Of a stretch of 64,000 bases of DNA, positions 55,232 through 63,148 are shown piece by piece. Position 1 is the stretch's first letter. Each line of letters opens with the position of its first letter. Location of the stretch: NCBI GenBank assembly GCA_017794705.1, contig CP051235.1, positions 1,427,010 through 1,491,009 of the forward strand. The letters are read 5' to 3'. The stretch comes from Devosia sp. (GTDB lineage: Bacteria > Pseudomonadota > Alphaproteobacteria > Rhizobiales > Devosiaceae). A program made the translations under genes and the position numbers. Under the pieces are notes generated by a model. The model was not told the DNA's origin. It worked only from the letters and a program-made list of their open reading frames with translations, and made no database searches.

Positions 55232-56988
55232 TCCGCCGCCTCCGCCTTTCTGGCGTAGCCGCGCGGCGTGAAGGCCACGGCGCGCCCGTCACCCCGCTGG
55301 AAGGCCCGCGAATGGCTGGAGCCGAAGAGCACGATGGTCAGCATGTCGACTTCTTCAGGGTTGAACTCCGCCAACGTGGTCAGTTTCACCCGCTCGTCCT
55401 GCCGTCCGAGGTTGGAGGCCAGGATCACCGGCGTCTCCGGCAGGCGGTGCTTTGCGAACAGAGCTGCTGCATGATCGAGCAAGTCGGTGCGGCGGCGGGA
55501 GCGTGGATTGTAGAACGCCGTTACGAAGTCACCCGCCGCCGCGGCTTCGAGCCGTTTCAGAATGTCCTCGCGCGGGGTCAGCAGGTCTGACAGCGAGATG
55601 CAGCAGAAATCATGACCCACCAGCGCCCCGGCGCGAGCCGAGGCCATCTGGAAGGCGGAGATGCCGGGATGGCTTTCCACCGCTACCCGTCGCGCCGCAT
55701 CAGACAGGGCGCGGGTTCCCGTGGCGTCGAGCAGTTCAAAAACCAGCGCCGCCATGGCGTAGATCTGCGCATCGCCCGAGCAGACCAGGGCCACCGCCTT
55801 GCCCTTCGCCGCTTCCTCCAGCGCGTGGCGCACACGCACCTCCTCGTCACCAAGTTCGAAGCGGTGCTCCGTCTGCCCGTGCCGCAGGTCGGCAATCAGG
55901 TCGAGATAGAGCCCGTAACCTACCCAGTCGCTGGCGGCGCGCAGCGCAGCGATGGCCGACGCGGTGCGCTGGGCCGGTTCGCCCGGGCCGATCCCGACAA
56001 TATGCAATTGGCCCGGCGCCCGTCCGAGCTTGTCGGGATCCACCGGTGCCGCTGCCCGGCTGATCGCGACCGTGACGCTTTTCGTCTTGTGTTTTTGCAC
56101 CAGCAGTTCACCCGCCATCAGCGCTGCTGCCTCTGACACCGAGGGTGTGCCGGTTTCAACACGGACGACTTCCGAGGGGTTGGGCACGGTCTGGCTGGCC
56201 AGATCTTCGGCAGTGAAAAGGCGCAAGGGCACATCGAAATGCCGCGCCGCTTCGATAAGCCCTGTTTCATCCGCCTTGATGTCGATGCTGGCGATTGCCG
56301 CGAGGCTTTTTGTTGCGAGTGAATGAGTTGCCAGAACCTGTTCGATCAGCGCGATGATCTCTTCCGCCGGTGTTCCCCGCGCACAACCGACGCCCGCTAC
56401 AAGCGACTTGGGATGATAAGTCAGGTCCTGCCCTTCGGCGATTTCGTCGTTGACGCGGACGCTGACGGCGCCGCTGTCGGAAACCGGGTAACCGGCGGCC
56501 ACGAGCCAGTCGGACTCACCTTCCACTTTCAGGCTCTCGCCGCCCAGTACGGCCGCCATCGCCGGCTTGGCGGCGGCCACGTCAGCGAGCACATAGCCGG
56601 CAGGTGGCTCATCCAGCCCAAAGGCAAAACGGCTGTCTGATGCCGTCGTCACCGCGGCCACCGCATCCAGTTCGACAGCGAGGTCCCGCGCCAGTCGGTT
56701 GGCGCCGTGATGGCCGCCGAGCAAGGGCACGACATGTTCACCGTCAGTCGACACGGCAATGACCGGCGGTTCGTTCTGCTTGTCGCTCAGGACCGGTGCC
56801 AGCAGGCGAATGAGAATACCTGCCGCGCAGATGCCGATGATCGGGGCGCCCTCGGCAAACCAGCCCTGCAGCTTGAGCGCCGCATCCGGCTGCCCCTTCA
56901 ACTGCACATAACTTCCGCCGATGACCCGCGCGATGCGTGCGCCCAGGTCATCCGCCGCGCCGGAAAAGCTGACCACGACCGGTGTCAT
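55228..56988 (-). CDS. CbiG-CobJ fusion: cobalt-precorrin-5A hydrolase / precorrin-3B C17-methyltransferase
   Basis: A 586-residue bifunctional protein. Residues ~1-320 are CbiG: N-terminal APIIGICAAGILIRLLAP, HVVPLLGGHHGANRLA, then the C-terminal part LVAGVGCARGTPAEEI and SIDIKADETGLIEAA. Residues ~335-580 are CobJ/CbiH: LHIVGIGPGEPAQRTASAI, SDWVGYGLYLDLI, VCSGDAQIYAMA and FYNPRSRRRTDLL. CbiG opens the delta-lactone of the cobalt route and releases acetaldehyde. CobJ/CbiH contracts the ring. Fusion of consecutive activities fits channelling. It overlaps cobI and cobM by four bases each. Confidence 0.94.
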   Translation of the reverse strand: MTPVVVSFSGAADDLGARIARVIGGSYVQLKGQPDAALKLQGWFAEGAPIIGICAAGILIRLLAPVLSDKQNEPPVIAVSTDGEHVVPLLGGHHGANRLARDLAVELDAVAAVTTASDSRFAFGLDEPPAGYVLADVAAAKPAMAAVLGGESLKVEGESDWLVAAGYPVSDSGAVSVRVNDEIAEGQDLTYHPKSLVAGVGCARGTPAEEIIALIEQVLATHSLATKSLAAIASIDIKADETGLIEAARHFDVPLRLFTAEDLASQTVPNPSEVVRVETGTPSVSEAAALMAGELLVQKHKTKSVTVAISRAAAPVDPDKLGRAPGQLHIVGIGPGEPAQRTASAIAALRAASDWVGYGLYLDLIADLRHGQTEHRFELGDEEVRVRHALEEAAKGKAVALVCSGDAQIYAMAALVFELLDATGTRALSDAARRVAVESHPGISAFQMASARAGALVGHDFCCISLSDLLTPREDILKRLEAAAAGDFVTAFYNPRSRRRTDLLDHAAALFAKHRLPETPVILASNLGRQDERVKLTTLAEFNPEEVDMLTIVLFGSSHSRAFQRGDGRAVAFTPRGYARKAEAAE

Positions 56989-57689
56989 CTGGCCCAGTCC
57001 TCTTCACCCCGATAGCTGAGGATGATCGAGAAATAGGGCCGCTCCTCGTCGGCAAACGCATCCAGTGGTGAAATCTTCTGCTTGGTTCCCATGGCGTGCT
57101 CGATCACCAGCGCCTTTTCATGTCCGGTCTCGCGCAACAGGTTGCGGATGCGATGAAAATGCCGCCCCACCTTGATGATCGCCACGCTTTCGGTGTGTTG
57201 CAGTTCGTGGCGCAACGTCTCGGTGTCGAGGGGTGCGGGCAGTACTTTCAGCCTGTCGTTGCGGGCGGCCAATGGACGCGAAGCAACCGCCGCCGCGGCA
57301 GTCAGCGAGGTGATGCCCGGCACGATGATTATCTCCGTCCGAGTCGCCAACCGCTCGATCAGGAACATTGCCGAGCCATAAAACAGCGGATCGCCTTCGC
57401 AGAGATAGGCGACAGACAGACCCTGATCGGTCAGTGCCGCGATATGCGCCGCGCCCTGATCATAAGCCATTTGCGCCGGGGCGCGGTCGAGTTCCATGGG
57501 GATGGCAATGGGCAGGAGGCGCTTGTCATCCGGCACATGCGCCCCGGCGATTTCCAGTGCCATCGAGCCCTGTCCCGGCTTTTGCGGAAAGGCGATGCAG
57601 TCGGCCTCGCTCAGCACCCGGACCGCTTTCAGCGTCAAAAGGTCCCGATCGCCCGGCCCCACCCCGACGAGATAAAGCTTGCCGGTCAT
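56985..57689 (-). CDS. cobI: Precorrin-2 / cobalt-precorrin-2 C20-methyltransferase
   Basis: A 234-residue methylase from ATG 57689: LYLVGVGPGDRDLLTLKAVRVL, DCIAFPQKPGQGSMALEIA, YLCEGDPLFYGSAMFL and IIVPGITSLTAAAAVA. This is the CobI/CbiL step. The ATG overlaps the cobL stop by four bases, the third such coupling in the operon. Confidence 0.95.
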   Translation of the reverse strand: MTGKLYLVGVGPGDRDLLTLKAVRVLSEADCIAFPQKPGQGSMALEIAGAHVPDDKRLLPIAIPMELDRAPAQMAYDQGAAHIAALTDQGLSVAYLCEGDPLFYGSAMFLIERLATRTEIIIVPGITSLTAAAAVASRPLAARNDRLKVLPAPLDTETLRHELQHTESVAIIKVGRHFHRIRNLLRETGHEKALVIEHAMGTKQKISPLDAFADEERPYFSIILSYRGEEDWAR

Positions 57690-58897
57690 GCTTCCTCCTT
57701 GCGGACAGCCCATTGGGTCACTGCCATACGGGGCCGGAAAACGCGCTCCGTGCCGATCCGGTCGAGCACGGAGATGTTCAGCCTCGTCAGGTCACCGCCA
57801 AAACTGGCCTGCCGGTCGATCAGCGCCCGCTCACCATCCAGCGTCACCGCATTGGCGACCAACCGTCCTCCCGGTTTCAGCGCGCGCCAGCACGCTTCGA
57901 ACAAGGCCCGGTTGCCGACATCGCCGCCAAGGAAAATCGCGTCTGGTGGCGGGGCATCGGCAATTGAGTCCAACGCTTCACCGGTGCGAATGTCGAGACC
58001 CGGCACGCCCAGCGCCTGTCGGTTGGCTTCGATCATCTCCACCCGCTCTGCGTTCCTTTCAAAGGCAATGGCGCGGCTGTCGCGGCTCGCGCGCATCCAT
58101 TCGATGCCCACCGAACCGCATCCCGCGCCGACGTCCCAAAGCAGTGCGCCAGGAAAAGGCGCCAGCTTGGCCAGTGTGGCCGCACGCACGTCGCGCTTGG
58201 TCAGTTGCCCATCGGAAACGAAGGCGTCGTCGGGCAGCCCCGGCACGGGCGGCAACAGCGCCGCATCCGCACCCGCCACGCAATCGATGGCCAGCACGTA
58301 GAAGTCGCCAATGTCCTGAGCACCCGCCTCTGATGCCTTGAACCGGGTCACACGCTCGTCGGCACCGCCCAAGTTTTCGAGCACGGTCAATTCGCTCTCC
58401 GCGTAGTCGCGCGCTTTCAGGATTTCCGCCACCTCGCCGAGCGTGGTCCGATCGCTGGTCAGGGCGAGGATACGGTTTCCGGGCAGAATGTGCGGCTGCA
58501 GCGCCGCCACGGATCGGCCGTGCAGGGAAAGGGTCGCAATGTTCTGCAGCGGCCAATGCAGTCGTGCCGCCGCCAGCTGGAAGGACGAGGGCGCCGGATA
58601 AATCTCGAACTCGTCAGCCCCAAGTTGCCGCGCCAGAGTCGCCCCGATGCCGAACCAGTTGGGATCGCCGGAGGCCAGCAGGACCGTTGGCTCCCCCCGG
58701 AACGACACAATCCGCTGCACCATTTCGTCGAGCTTGCCATCCCACTCGATCAAGGTCTGAATTTGGGCTTGCCAGCCGGCAAGACGACGTTTGACACCAA
58801 TGACATTACTCGCGTTTTCGATCAGGTGCCGCGCTTCCGGCGGCAGCGCTGCCACGCCCGCCTCGCTTACCCCGACAATATGCAGCCAGGCGCTCAT
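57686..58897 (-). CDS. cobL: Precorrin-6Y C5,15-methyltransferase (decarboxylating), CbiE-CbiT type
   Basis: A 403-residue fusion. The N-terminal half is a CbiE-like tetrapyrrole methylase (LHIVGVSEAGVAALPPEA, LLASGDPNWFGIGATLARQL). The C-terminal half is a Rossmann CbiT-like methylase (KRDVRAATLAKLAPFPG, LLWDVGAGCGSVGIEWMRA, IFLGGDVGN). Together they methylate C5 and C15 and decarboxylate the acetate side chain. It overlaps cobH by four bases. Confidence 0.95.
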   Translation of the reverse strand: MSAWLHIVGVSEAGVAALPPEARHLIENASNVIGVKRRLAGWQAQIQTLIEWDGKLDEMVQRIVSFRGEPTVLLASGDPNWFGIGATLARQLGADEFEIYPAPSSFQLAAARLHWPLQNIATLSLHGRSVAALQPHILPGNRILALTSDRTTLGEVAEILKARDYAESELTVLENLGGADERVTRFKASEAGAQDIGDFYVLAIDCVAGADAALLPPVPGLPDDAFVSDGQLTKRDVRAATLAKLAPFPGALLWDVGAGCGSVGIEWMRASRDSRAIAFERNAERVEMIEANRQALGVPGLDIRTGEALDSIADAPPPDAIFLGGDVGNRALFEACWRALKPGGRLVANAVTLDGERALIDRQASFGGDLTRLNISVLDRIGTERVFRPRMAVTQWAVRKEEA

Positions 58898-59514
58898 TTA
58901 CCGGCCTCGATCAAAATCGCGTTGAGGGCCGCCGCGGCCATGGCACTGCCGCCCCGCCGCCCCTTGAGGGCAATGAACGGCACATGGGCCTGTGCCATTA
59001 GCGCCTGTTTGGATTCAACGGCGCCGACAAATCCGACGGGAAAGCCGAGGACCAGCGCCGGTTTCGGCCAGCCCTGTTGCAGCCCTTCGAGCAGATGAAA
59101 CAGCGCCGTTGGGGCGTTGCCGATCGCCACCACGGCACCCTCGACCTCCGGTTTCAGCGCCTCCATCCCACCGGCACTTTTTGTGGTGCCCAGCCTTGTC
59201 GCCTCTTTGGCCGCCCGCGCCTCGGCAATCGCCACGCGAACGGGATTGCCGCGCAGATACCGGGCAATGATCCCGTGTTCGACCATGCGGACGTCGCAAA
59301 TAATCGGCGCGCCACCGCGGATCGCCTTGATCCCGGCGTCCACCGCCCCCGGCGAAAACTCCAGGTCCTCAGCCACATCCACCATGCCGCAGGCATGAAT
59401 GATGCGGATCGCCACTTGCCGCTCCAATGCGTCGAGGCGGCCCAGATCGGCTTCCGCTTCGATGTTTGCAAAGCTTTGGGCATAGATCGCGTCAGGGTCG
59501 CGGAGATAGTCCAC
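58894..59514 (-). CDS. cobH: Precorrin-8X / cobalt-precorrin-8 methylmutase
   Basis: A 206-residue CobH/CbiC protein with DPDAIYAQSFANIEAEADL, RIIHACGMVDVAEDL (catalytic His), ICDVRMVEHGI and VLGFPVGFVGAVESK. It moves the C11 methyl group to C12 to form (cobalt-)hydrogenobyrinate. It starts one base after the cbiX stop. Confidence 0.96.
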   Translation of the reverse strand: MDYLRDPDAIYAQSFANIEAEADLGRLDALERQVAIRIIHACGMVDVAEDLEFSPGAVDAGIKAIRGGAPIICDVRMVEHGIIARYLRGNPVRVAIAEARAAKEATRLGTTKSAGGMEALKPEVEGAVVAIGNAPTALFHLLEGLQQGWPKPALVLGFPVGFVGAVESKQALMAQAHVPFIALKGRRGGSAMAAAALNAILIEAGK

Positions 59515-59515
59515 T

Positions 59516-60637
59516 CTAAGGTCGCTTCTTCAGCGTCACCGGCCCCAGCGGGTGGTGGGCATGCGGGTAGGGGTGATGATGATGGGCGTGGCCGTGCGCA
59601 TGATCATGTGGATGGTCATGGCCGTGATCGTGGCCATGATGATGGGCGTGGGTATGCAGCGGGGTGAACGGCAGCCCGTGTTCCTTGCAGAAGGCTTCGT
59701 CACGACAAGACGCATCGCAGTCGCCGTTGCAGGGGCAGTTCTCCAGCCCGCCGCCAACGCCTTCGACATGATGGTGGTGGCTTTGTTGCGCCGCGCCCAG
59801 TTCATCCTCGAAGCCCAGCACCTGCTCGCGATATTTGCACAGCGAACAGTTCATCAGATTCTGCCCGTCGAGCGTCTCGCCCAGCCGTTCAAGGAACGTG
59901 TCGAGCACCAGATCATGATCGTTCAGATATGGCGCCTTGACGAATTCCACCTCTGGAAACTTTTCAACAGCCTCGTCGACGGCGGCGTAGATGCGTTTCA
60001 CGAGGACGCCGGTGAACAGGAAATAGGGAAAGACGATGATCCGCCGGAAACCCAGCCGGACGGCATGGTCAAGCGCCGGGGCGACCAGCGGGAAGGTCAC
60101 GCCGGAATAGGCGGTTTCAGCCCAGCCGAAGCCCATGCCTTCCCACAGCATGCGGGTCACCTTGGAGACGTTTGAATTGGCATCCGGGTCGGAGGCACCG
60201 CGCCCGACGACCATCAACAGCGTGTCGTGCCGGTCGAGCGCTTCAACAGCAGCTTCCGATTCGGCGATCCTGTCTGCGGCCGCGCGCACCATGCGGGTGT
60301 CGACGCCCAGTTCCCGGCCGTAGGTGATTTTGATCCCGTGCTTGGCCGCATAGGTATTCAACACCGAGGGAATGTCATTCTTTGCGTGCCCTGCGGCGAA
60401 CAGCATTCCGGGCACGGCCAACACATGCTTCACACCCTGCTCGCGCAAACGGTCCAGCCCCTGGTGAATCACCGGGTTGGCAAATTCGAGATAGCCGTAC
60501 TCCACCGGCACGCCGGGCAGTCTTTCGCACAGGCGCTCGGCAAGATGGGCAAATTCGCCCACCGCCAGCTGGTTGCGGCTGCCGTGGCCACACAGCATGA
60601 CGCCGGTTTCCGGCGGCAGGATTACAGATTGGGTCAT
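59516..60637 (-). CDS. cbiX: CbiX sirohydrochlorin cobaltochelatase with Cys- and His-rich C terminus
   Basis: A 373-residue long-form CbiX. It contains two chelatase repeats (VMLCGHGSRNQLAVGEF with metal-site His; VVGRGASDPDANSNV) with LAVPGMLFAAGHAKNDIP and FPYFLFTGVLVKRI. Near residue 263 is CSLC, as expected for the iron-sulfur site of long CbiX. A second Cys cluster (CPCNGDCDASCRDEAFC, ~299-316) and a His-rich tail (~327-366, with repeated HDHGH units) follow. The tail may buffer cobalt. CbiX inserts cobalt early into sirohydrochlorin. It heads the cbiX-cobH-cobL-cobI-cbiG/cobJ-cobM run. Confidence 0.95.
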   Translation of the reverse strand: MTQSVILPPETGVMLCGHGSRNQLAVGEFAHLAERLCERLPGVPVEYGYLEFANPVIHQGLDRLREQGVKHVLAVPGMLFAAGHAKNDIPSVLNTYAAKHGIKITYGRELGVDTRMVRAAADRIAESEAAVEALDRHDTLLMVVGRGASDPDANSNVSKVTRMLWEGMGFGWAETAYSGVTFPLVAPALDHAVRLGFRRIIVFPYFLFTGVLVKRIYAAVDEAVEKFPEVEFVKAPYLNDHDLVLDTFLERLGETLDGQNLMNCSLCKYREQVLGFEDELGAAQQSHHHHVEGVGGGLENCPCNGDCDASCRDEAFCKEHGLPFTPLHTHAHHHGHDHGHDHPHDHAHGHAHHHHPYPHAHHPLGPVTLKKRP

Positions 60638-60860
60638 CGTCTACCTCTTTGTTTTGCGACAAGAGGCAGAGTTCGCATCAAAACCGGTTTGCAGCCCCGG
60701 GATTGACCCCCTGATTGGGTCGGCCGCACCGGGATAGCTTTCAGTCCCTTTGGGAACGCTGCTCAGGGGTCCGGTTGTAGGGATTCGCTTCCCGCCGGTC
60801 AACGCGGGTTCAGCGGCGTCACCCGCAACTCGTCTGTGCACATCTTTTAGGCATTTCTTG
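60638..60860 (-). promoter_or_regulatory. Structured 5' leader of cbiX, possible metabolite- or metal-responsive RNA
   Basis: The ~220 bases before cbiX fold strongly when read on the minus strand: GCGGGT pairs with ACCCGC (60821-60826 / 60804-60809), CCGG-GGGA pairs with TCCC-CCGG around 60760-60800, and GACCCCTGA pairs with TCAGGGGGTC (60771-60763 / 60714-60705). Size and position fit a cobalamin riboswitch, and fragments such as CGGGAAGCG and GAACTCTGCC recall its conserved blocks. The full B12-box and core order is not recognisable, so I do not call it one. Confidence 0.5.
60644..60666 (-). promoter_or_regulatory. Hairpin occluding the cbiX ribosome binding site
   Basis: On the minus strand CCTCTT (60666-60661) pairs with AAGAGG (60649-60644). 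AAAGAGG is the cbiX Shine-Dalgarno, six bases before ATG 60637. The hairpin would hide the site, giving a simple on/off platform for the upstream leader. Confidence 0.6.
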
Positions 60861-60918
60861 CGTACCCGGCTCAAAAGCGTAGGATTCGCAATGTGTGAGT
60901 GAGGAAAGGGAGAGACCT

Positions 60919-61086
60919 ATGTCTTTGAGCGCACCTACTCAAATCGTCTACATCATATCCCTGATCATCGCGGTGATCGGGTTACTCGTGTTTTTCGGCG
61001 TATTCTCGTTCGGCGTCTCGTCCTTCTGGATCATGGCGGTGGCCTTCGGCCTTCTGGCCCTGGCCAACCTGATCAAGGGCATGTAG
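60919..61086 (+). CDS. Small conserved-type two-helix membrane protein
   Basis: A 55-residue, nearly all hydrophobic protein with two helices (IVYIISLIIAVIGLLVFFGV and SFWIMAVAFGLLALANLI) and a short basic end. ATG 60919 is preceded by GGGAGAG. The longer frame starting 60895 adds an unlikely charged extension. It is divergent from cbiX and convergent with the LacI gene. Function is unknown. Confidence 0.75.
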   Translation: MSLSAPTQIVYIISLIIAVIGLLVFFGVFSFGVSSFWIMAVAFGLLALANLIKGM

Positions 61087-61095
61087 CTCAAATCC

Positions 61096-61140
61096 GCGCG
61101 GCGGCCCGAAGGCTCAGCCCTTTTCGGCCGCCGCGCTTTC
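61096..61140 (+). terminator. Probable terminator between the small membrane gene and lacI-type gene
   Basis: GCGCGGCGGCC (61096-61106) pairs perfectly with GGCCGCCGCGC (61126-61136), followed by TTTCCTT on the plus strand. The 3' arm lies within the last codons of the LacI gene, so one hairpin may serve both converging transcripts. Confidence 0.55.
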
Positions 61141-62184
61141 CTTCAGCTTCTTTTTGCTGGGCGTCGGCCTGAGGCGCGCCACGCTGAGGCGGCTGGCCAG
61201 CCTGTATTTCAATTCCACCACCTTGTTGCGGTTCGCTGTCGGGTCGCGCATGACATCGTGCAACAGATCCATGGCGCTGACGCCGATTTCGCCGCGCGGC
61301 TGGGCAATGGTGGTCAGGGCCGGCACATAGACATCGGCAAAGGCATTGTTGTCGAAGCCGCCCACCGAAATGTCGTCCGGCACGGCTATCCCCAGCGTCG
61401 ACATTTCCGAAATGAACCCCATCGCCGTTTCGTCGTTGGCGCAGAACACCGCCGTCGGCATGGTCTGGCGGCGGGCGAGGCGCCGCGCCACCCGGCGACC
61501 GACATCGCGATGAAAGCCGCCCTCATAAATATCCTCCGGATCGACCTTCAGTCCGGCTTCGGACATGGCTTCCATGAACCCCGCCTTGCGCTCGGCGGTG
61601 GCGGCAGAGCCAGGCGGACCGGGCAGATGACCGATATGGGTGTGGCCGCGGTCGATCATGTGTTTGGTCATCGCCCTGGCGGCAGCGCGATTGTCGATCC
61701 ACACGTGCGGGTAGGGCAGATAGTCGGGCCGCTCGGCAAAGCCGACAATCGGCGGCGTGCCCTGGTAGATTTCGCGCAGGAGGGCATAATCGTCAGGCGG
61801 CGGGAAATAGTCGTCGAGCGTGATCACCCCGTCGACGCTGCCGGTGCGCAGTGCCTCGATGATCGGGTCATTTCCCGCTTCGAGGTCGGGCGACTTGATG
61901 ATGATATTGTAGCCGTGGGCGTTGGCCCGCCGCTGCAGCCCCTCAAATATCTCGGAATAGAAAATATTGCCGACATTGTTGACGGCGACGAGGATGTTCT
62001 TGGTCGCCTGCGACTTGAAGCTGAAGGCGGTGGCGCTTTTGACGAAGTTGAGTTCCTGGATCGCCTCGAGCACCCGTTCGCGGGTCGGCGCGGAAACGCG
62101 TTCGGGCGAGTTCAGCACCCGGCTCACCGTCGCGGTGGATACACCGGCCCGTTTGGAAACGTCCGACACGCTGGCGCGTTTCAT
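61114..62184 (-). CDS. LacI-family transcriptional regulator
   Basis: A 356-residue regulator. The N-terminal helix-turn-helix reads VSDVSKRAGVSTATVSRVLN with hinge helix ERVLEAIQELNF. The periplasmic-binding-like effector domain spans ~60-335 (ILVAVNNVGNIFYSEIFEGL, VGGFDNNAFADVYVPALTT). The last residues are Lys/Ala-rich. A LacI-type operator lies 66 bases upstream, suggesting autoregulation. No sugar transport or catabolic operon is adjacent in the window, so its ligand is unknown. Confidence 0.95.
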   Translation of the reverse strand: MKRASVSDVSKRAGVSTATVSRVLNSPERVSAPTRERVLEAIQELNFVKSATAFSFKSQATKNILVAVNNVGNIFYSEIFEGLQRRANAHGYNIIIKSPDLEAGNDPIIEALRTGSVDGVITLDDYFPPPDDYALLREIYQGTPPIVGFAERPDYLPYPHVWIDNRAAARAMTKHMIDRGHTHIGHLPGPPGSAATAERKAGFMEAMSEAGLKVDPEDIYEGGFHRDVGRRVARRLARRQTMPTAVFCANDETAMGFISEMSTLGIAVPDDISVGGFDNNAFADVYVPALTTIAQPRGEIGVSAMDLLHDVMRDPTANRNKVVELKYRLASRLSVARLRPTPSKKKLKESAAAEKG

Positions 62185-62249
62185 GCTGGCTCCCTCGAAT
62201 TACACCGCAAATTACTGGAACGGGTCCCACCCTTCATTCCAGTCTAGCG

Positions 62250-62263
62250 TGTAATCGGTTTCA
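62250..62263. promoter_or_regulatory. LacI/GalR-type operator upstream of the LacI gene
   Basis: TGTAATCGGTTTCA fits the family pattern TGnAAnCGnTTnCA at every fixed position, with the central CG dyad. It lies 66-79 bases upstream of the regulator's start and just past the rhodanese stop, so autoregulation is the likely use. Confidence 0.7.
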
Positions 62264-62266
62264 TGC

Positions 62267-62668
62267 CTAGCCTGCGGGCGTTTCAGGGGACGCCTCGACC
62301 GGGGCTCCGGCATCACGCCAGGCGGTGAATCCGCCCTCGATGTGGCAGACGTCGTCAAACCCCATGTCCTTGAGCGCCTTGGTGGCCAACGCCGAGCGCC
62401 AGCCCATGGCGCAAAACAGCACCAGTTTCTTGTCGCCTTCAAAAACCGGATTGAAATAGGGGCTTTCCGGATCGACCCAGAATTCGAGAAGGCCGCGCGG
62501 CGTGCTGACGGCGCCCGGCAGCTTGCCTTCGCGGCGAAGCTCGCCCTTTTCGCGCAAATCGACGAACAATGTGTCCGGTCGGCCGAGCAATTCTTGCGCT
62601 TCGGCAACCGGCAGCGTCACGATCTGGCGGTTGGCTTCCTCGACAAGTTGCTTGCTGGATTTCTTCAT
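62267..62668 (-). CDS. Rhodanese-like sulfurtransferase
   Basis: A 133-residue single-domain rhodanese: LFVDLREKGELRREGKLPGA and the active loop LFCAMGWRSALATKAL, in which Cys carries the persulfide, ending in VCHIEGGFTAWRDAG. A cytosolic persulfide carrier or thiosulfate sulfurtransferase. It lies 12 bases after the MerR gene, likely on the same mRNA. The link to metal sensing is not obvious. Confidence 0.92.
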   Translation of the reverse strand: MKKSSKQLVEEANRQIVTLPVAEAQELLGRPDTLFVDLREKGELRREGKLPGAVSTPRGLLEFWVDPESPYFNPVFEGDKKLVLFCAMGWRSALATKALKDMGFDDVCHIEGGFTAWRDAGAPVEASPETPAG

Positions 62669-62680
62669 CGGTCTCCGCCT

Positions 62681-63106
62681 CTAGTGTTCAGTCGCGCAAT
62701 GGTCGTGGTCGTGCATCACTTCAAGGATGCGGCACTCAGAAACGGTGCCGTGATGATGGCTTTTGAGCATGGCCGCCAGCTCAGCCCGCAACCGCTGCAG
62801 GCGCGCCAGACGCTCGTCAATTTCGGCCAGCCGGCCACTCACCAGCGCATCGATATCCTCGCAAGGGGCTTCGGGATGGCTAGACAGGTCGAGCATGGAT
62901 TTGACCGAGGGCATCGGAAACCCCATCGACCGCGCGTGGGCGATGAAGCCCAGCCGATCCAGCGCCTTGCGGTCATAGCGGCGCTGATTGCCTTCTGTGC
63001 GCGGCGGTTCGGGAATGAGCCCGATTTGCTCGTAGTAGCGGATGGTGGGGACCTTGACGCCGGTACGTCGCGCCAATTCGCCGATGGAAAAATCAGGGCC
63101 TGCCAT
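62681..63106 (-). CDS. MerR-family metal-responsive regulator (ZntR/CadR-like)
   Basis: A 141-residue regulator from ATG 63106. The HTH is FSIGELARRTGVKVPTIRYY followed by GLIPEPPRTEGNQRRY. A long dimerisation helix carries a Cys in EAPCEDIDALV, matching the Cys of ZntR/CadR/PbrR. The C-terminal metal loop GTVSECRILEVMHDHDHC resembles the ZntR pattern. It should sense Zn/Cd/Pb-type divalent ions and activate the divergent CDF exporter through the 19-base-spacer promoter between them. Confidence 0.9.
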   Translation of the reverse strand: MAGPDFSIGELARRTGVKVPTIRYYEQIGLIPEPPRTEGNQRRYDRKALDRLGFIAHARSMGFPMPSVKSMLDLSSHPEAPCEDIDALVSGRLAEIDERLARLQRLRAELAAMLKSHHHGTVSECRILEVMHDHDHCATEH

Positions 63107-63117
63107 CAAATCACCTC

Positions 63118-63148
63118 TTGAACCTCTAGTGACTAGAGAAACTAAGTT
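63118..63148 (+). promoter_or_regulatory. MerR-type promoter/operator of the CDF exporter gene
   Basis: TTGAAC (63118-63123) and TAAGTT (63143-63148) are separated by 19 bases, the overlong spacer typical of MerR-controlled promoters. The spacer holds the perfect 15-base palindrome CTCTAGTGACTAGAG (63124-63138), close in layout to CadR/PbrR operators. It drives the plus-strand exporter and overlaps the start region of the MerR transcript. Confidence 0.88.

Noticed and set aside
60638-60860. Calling a canonical cobalamin riboswitch before cbiX
   Set aside because: Only fragments resembling the conserved core are present and they are not in the canonical order. I kept a neutral leader call instead.
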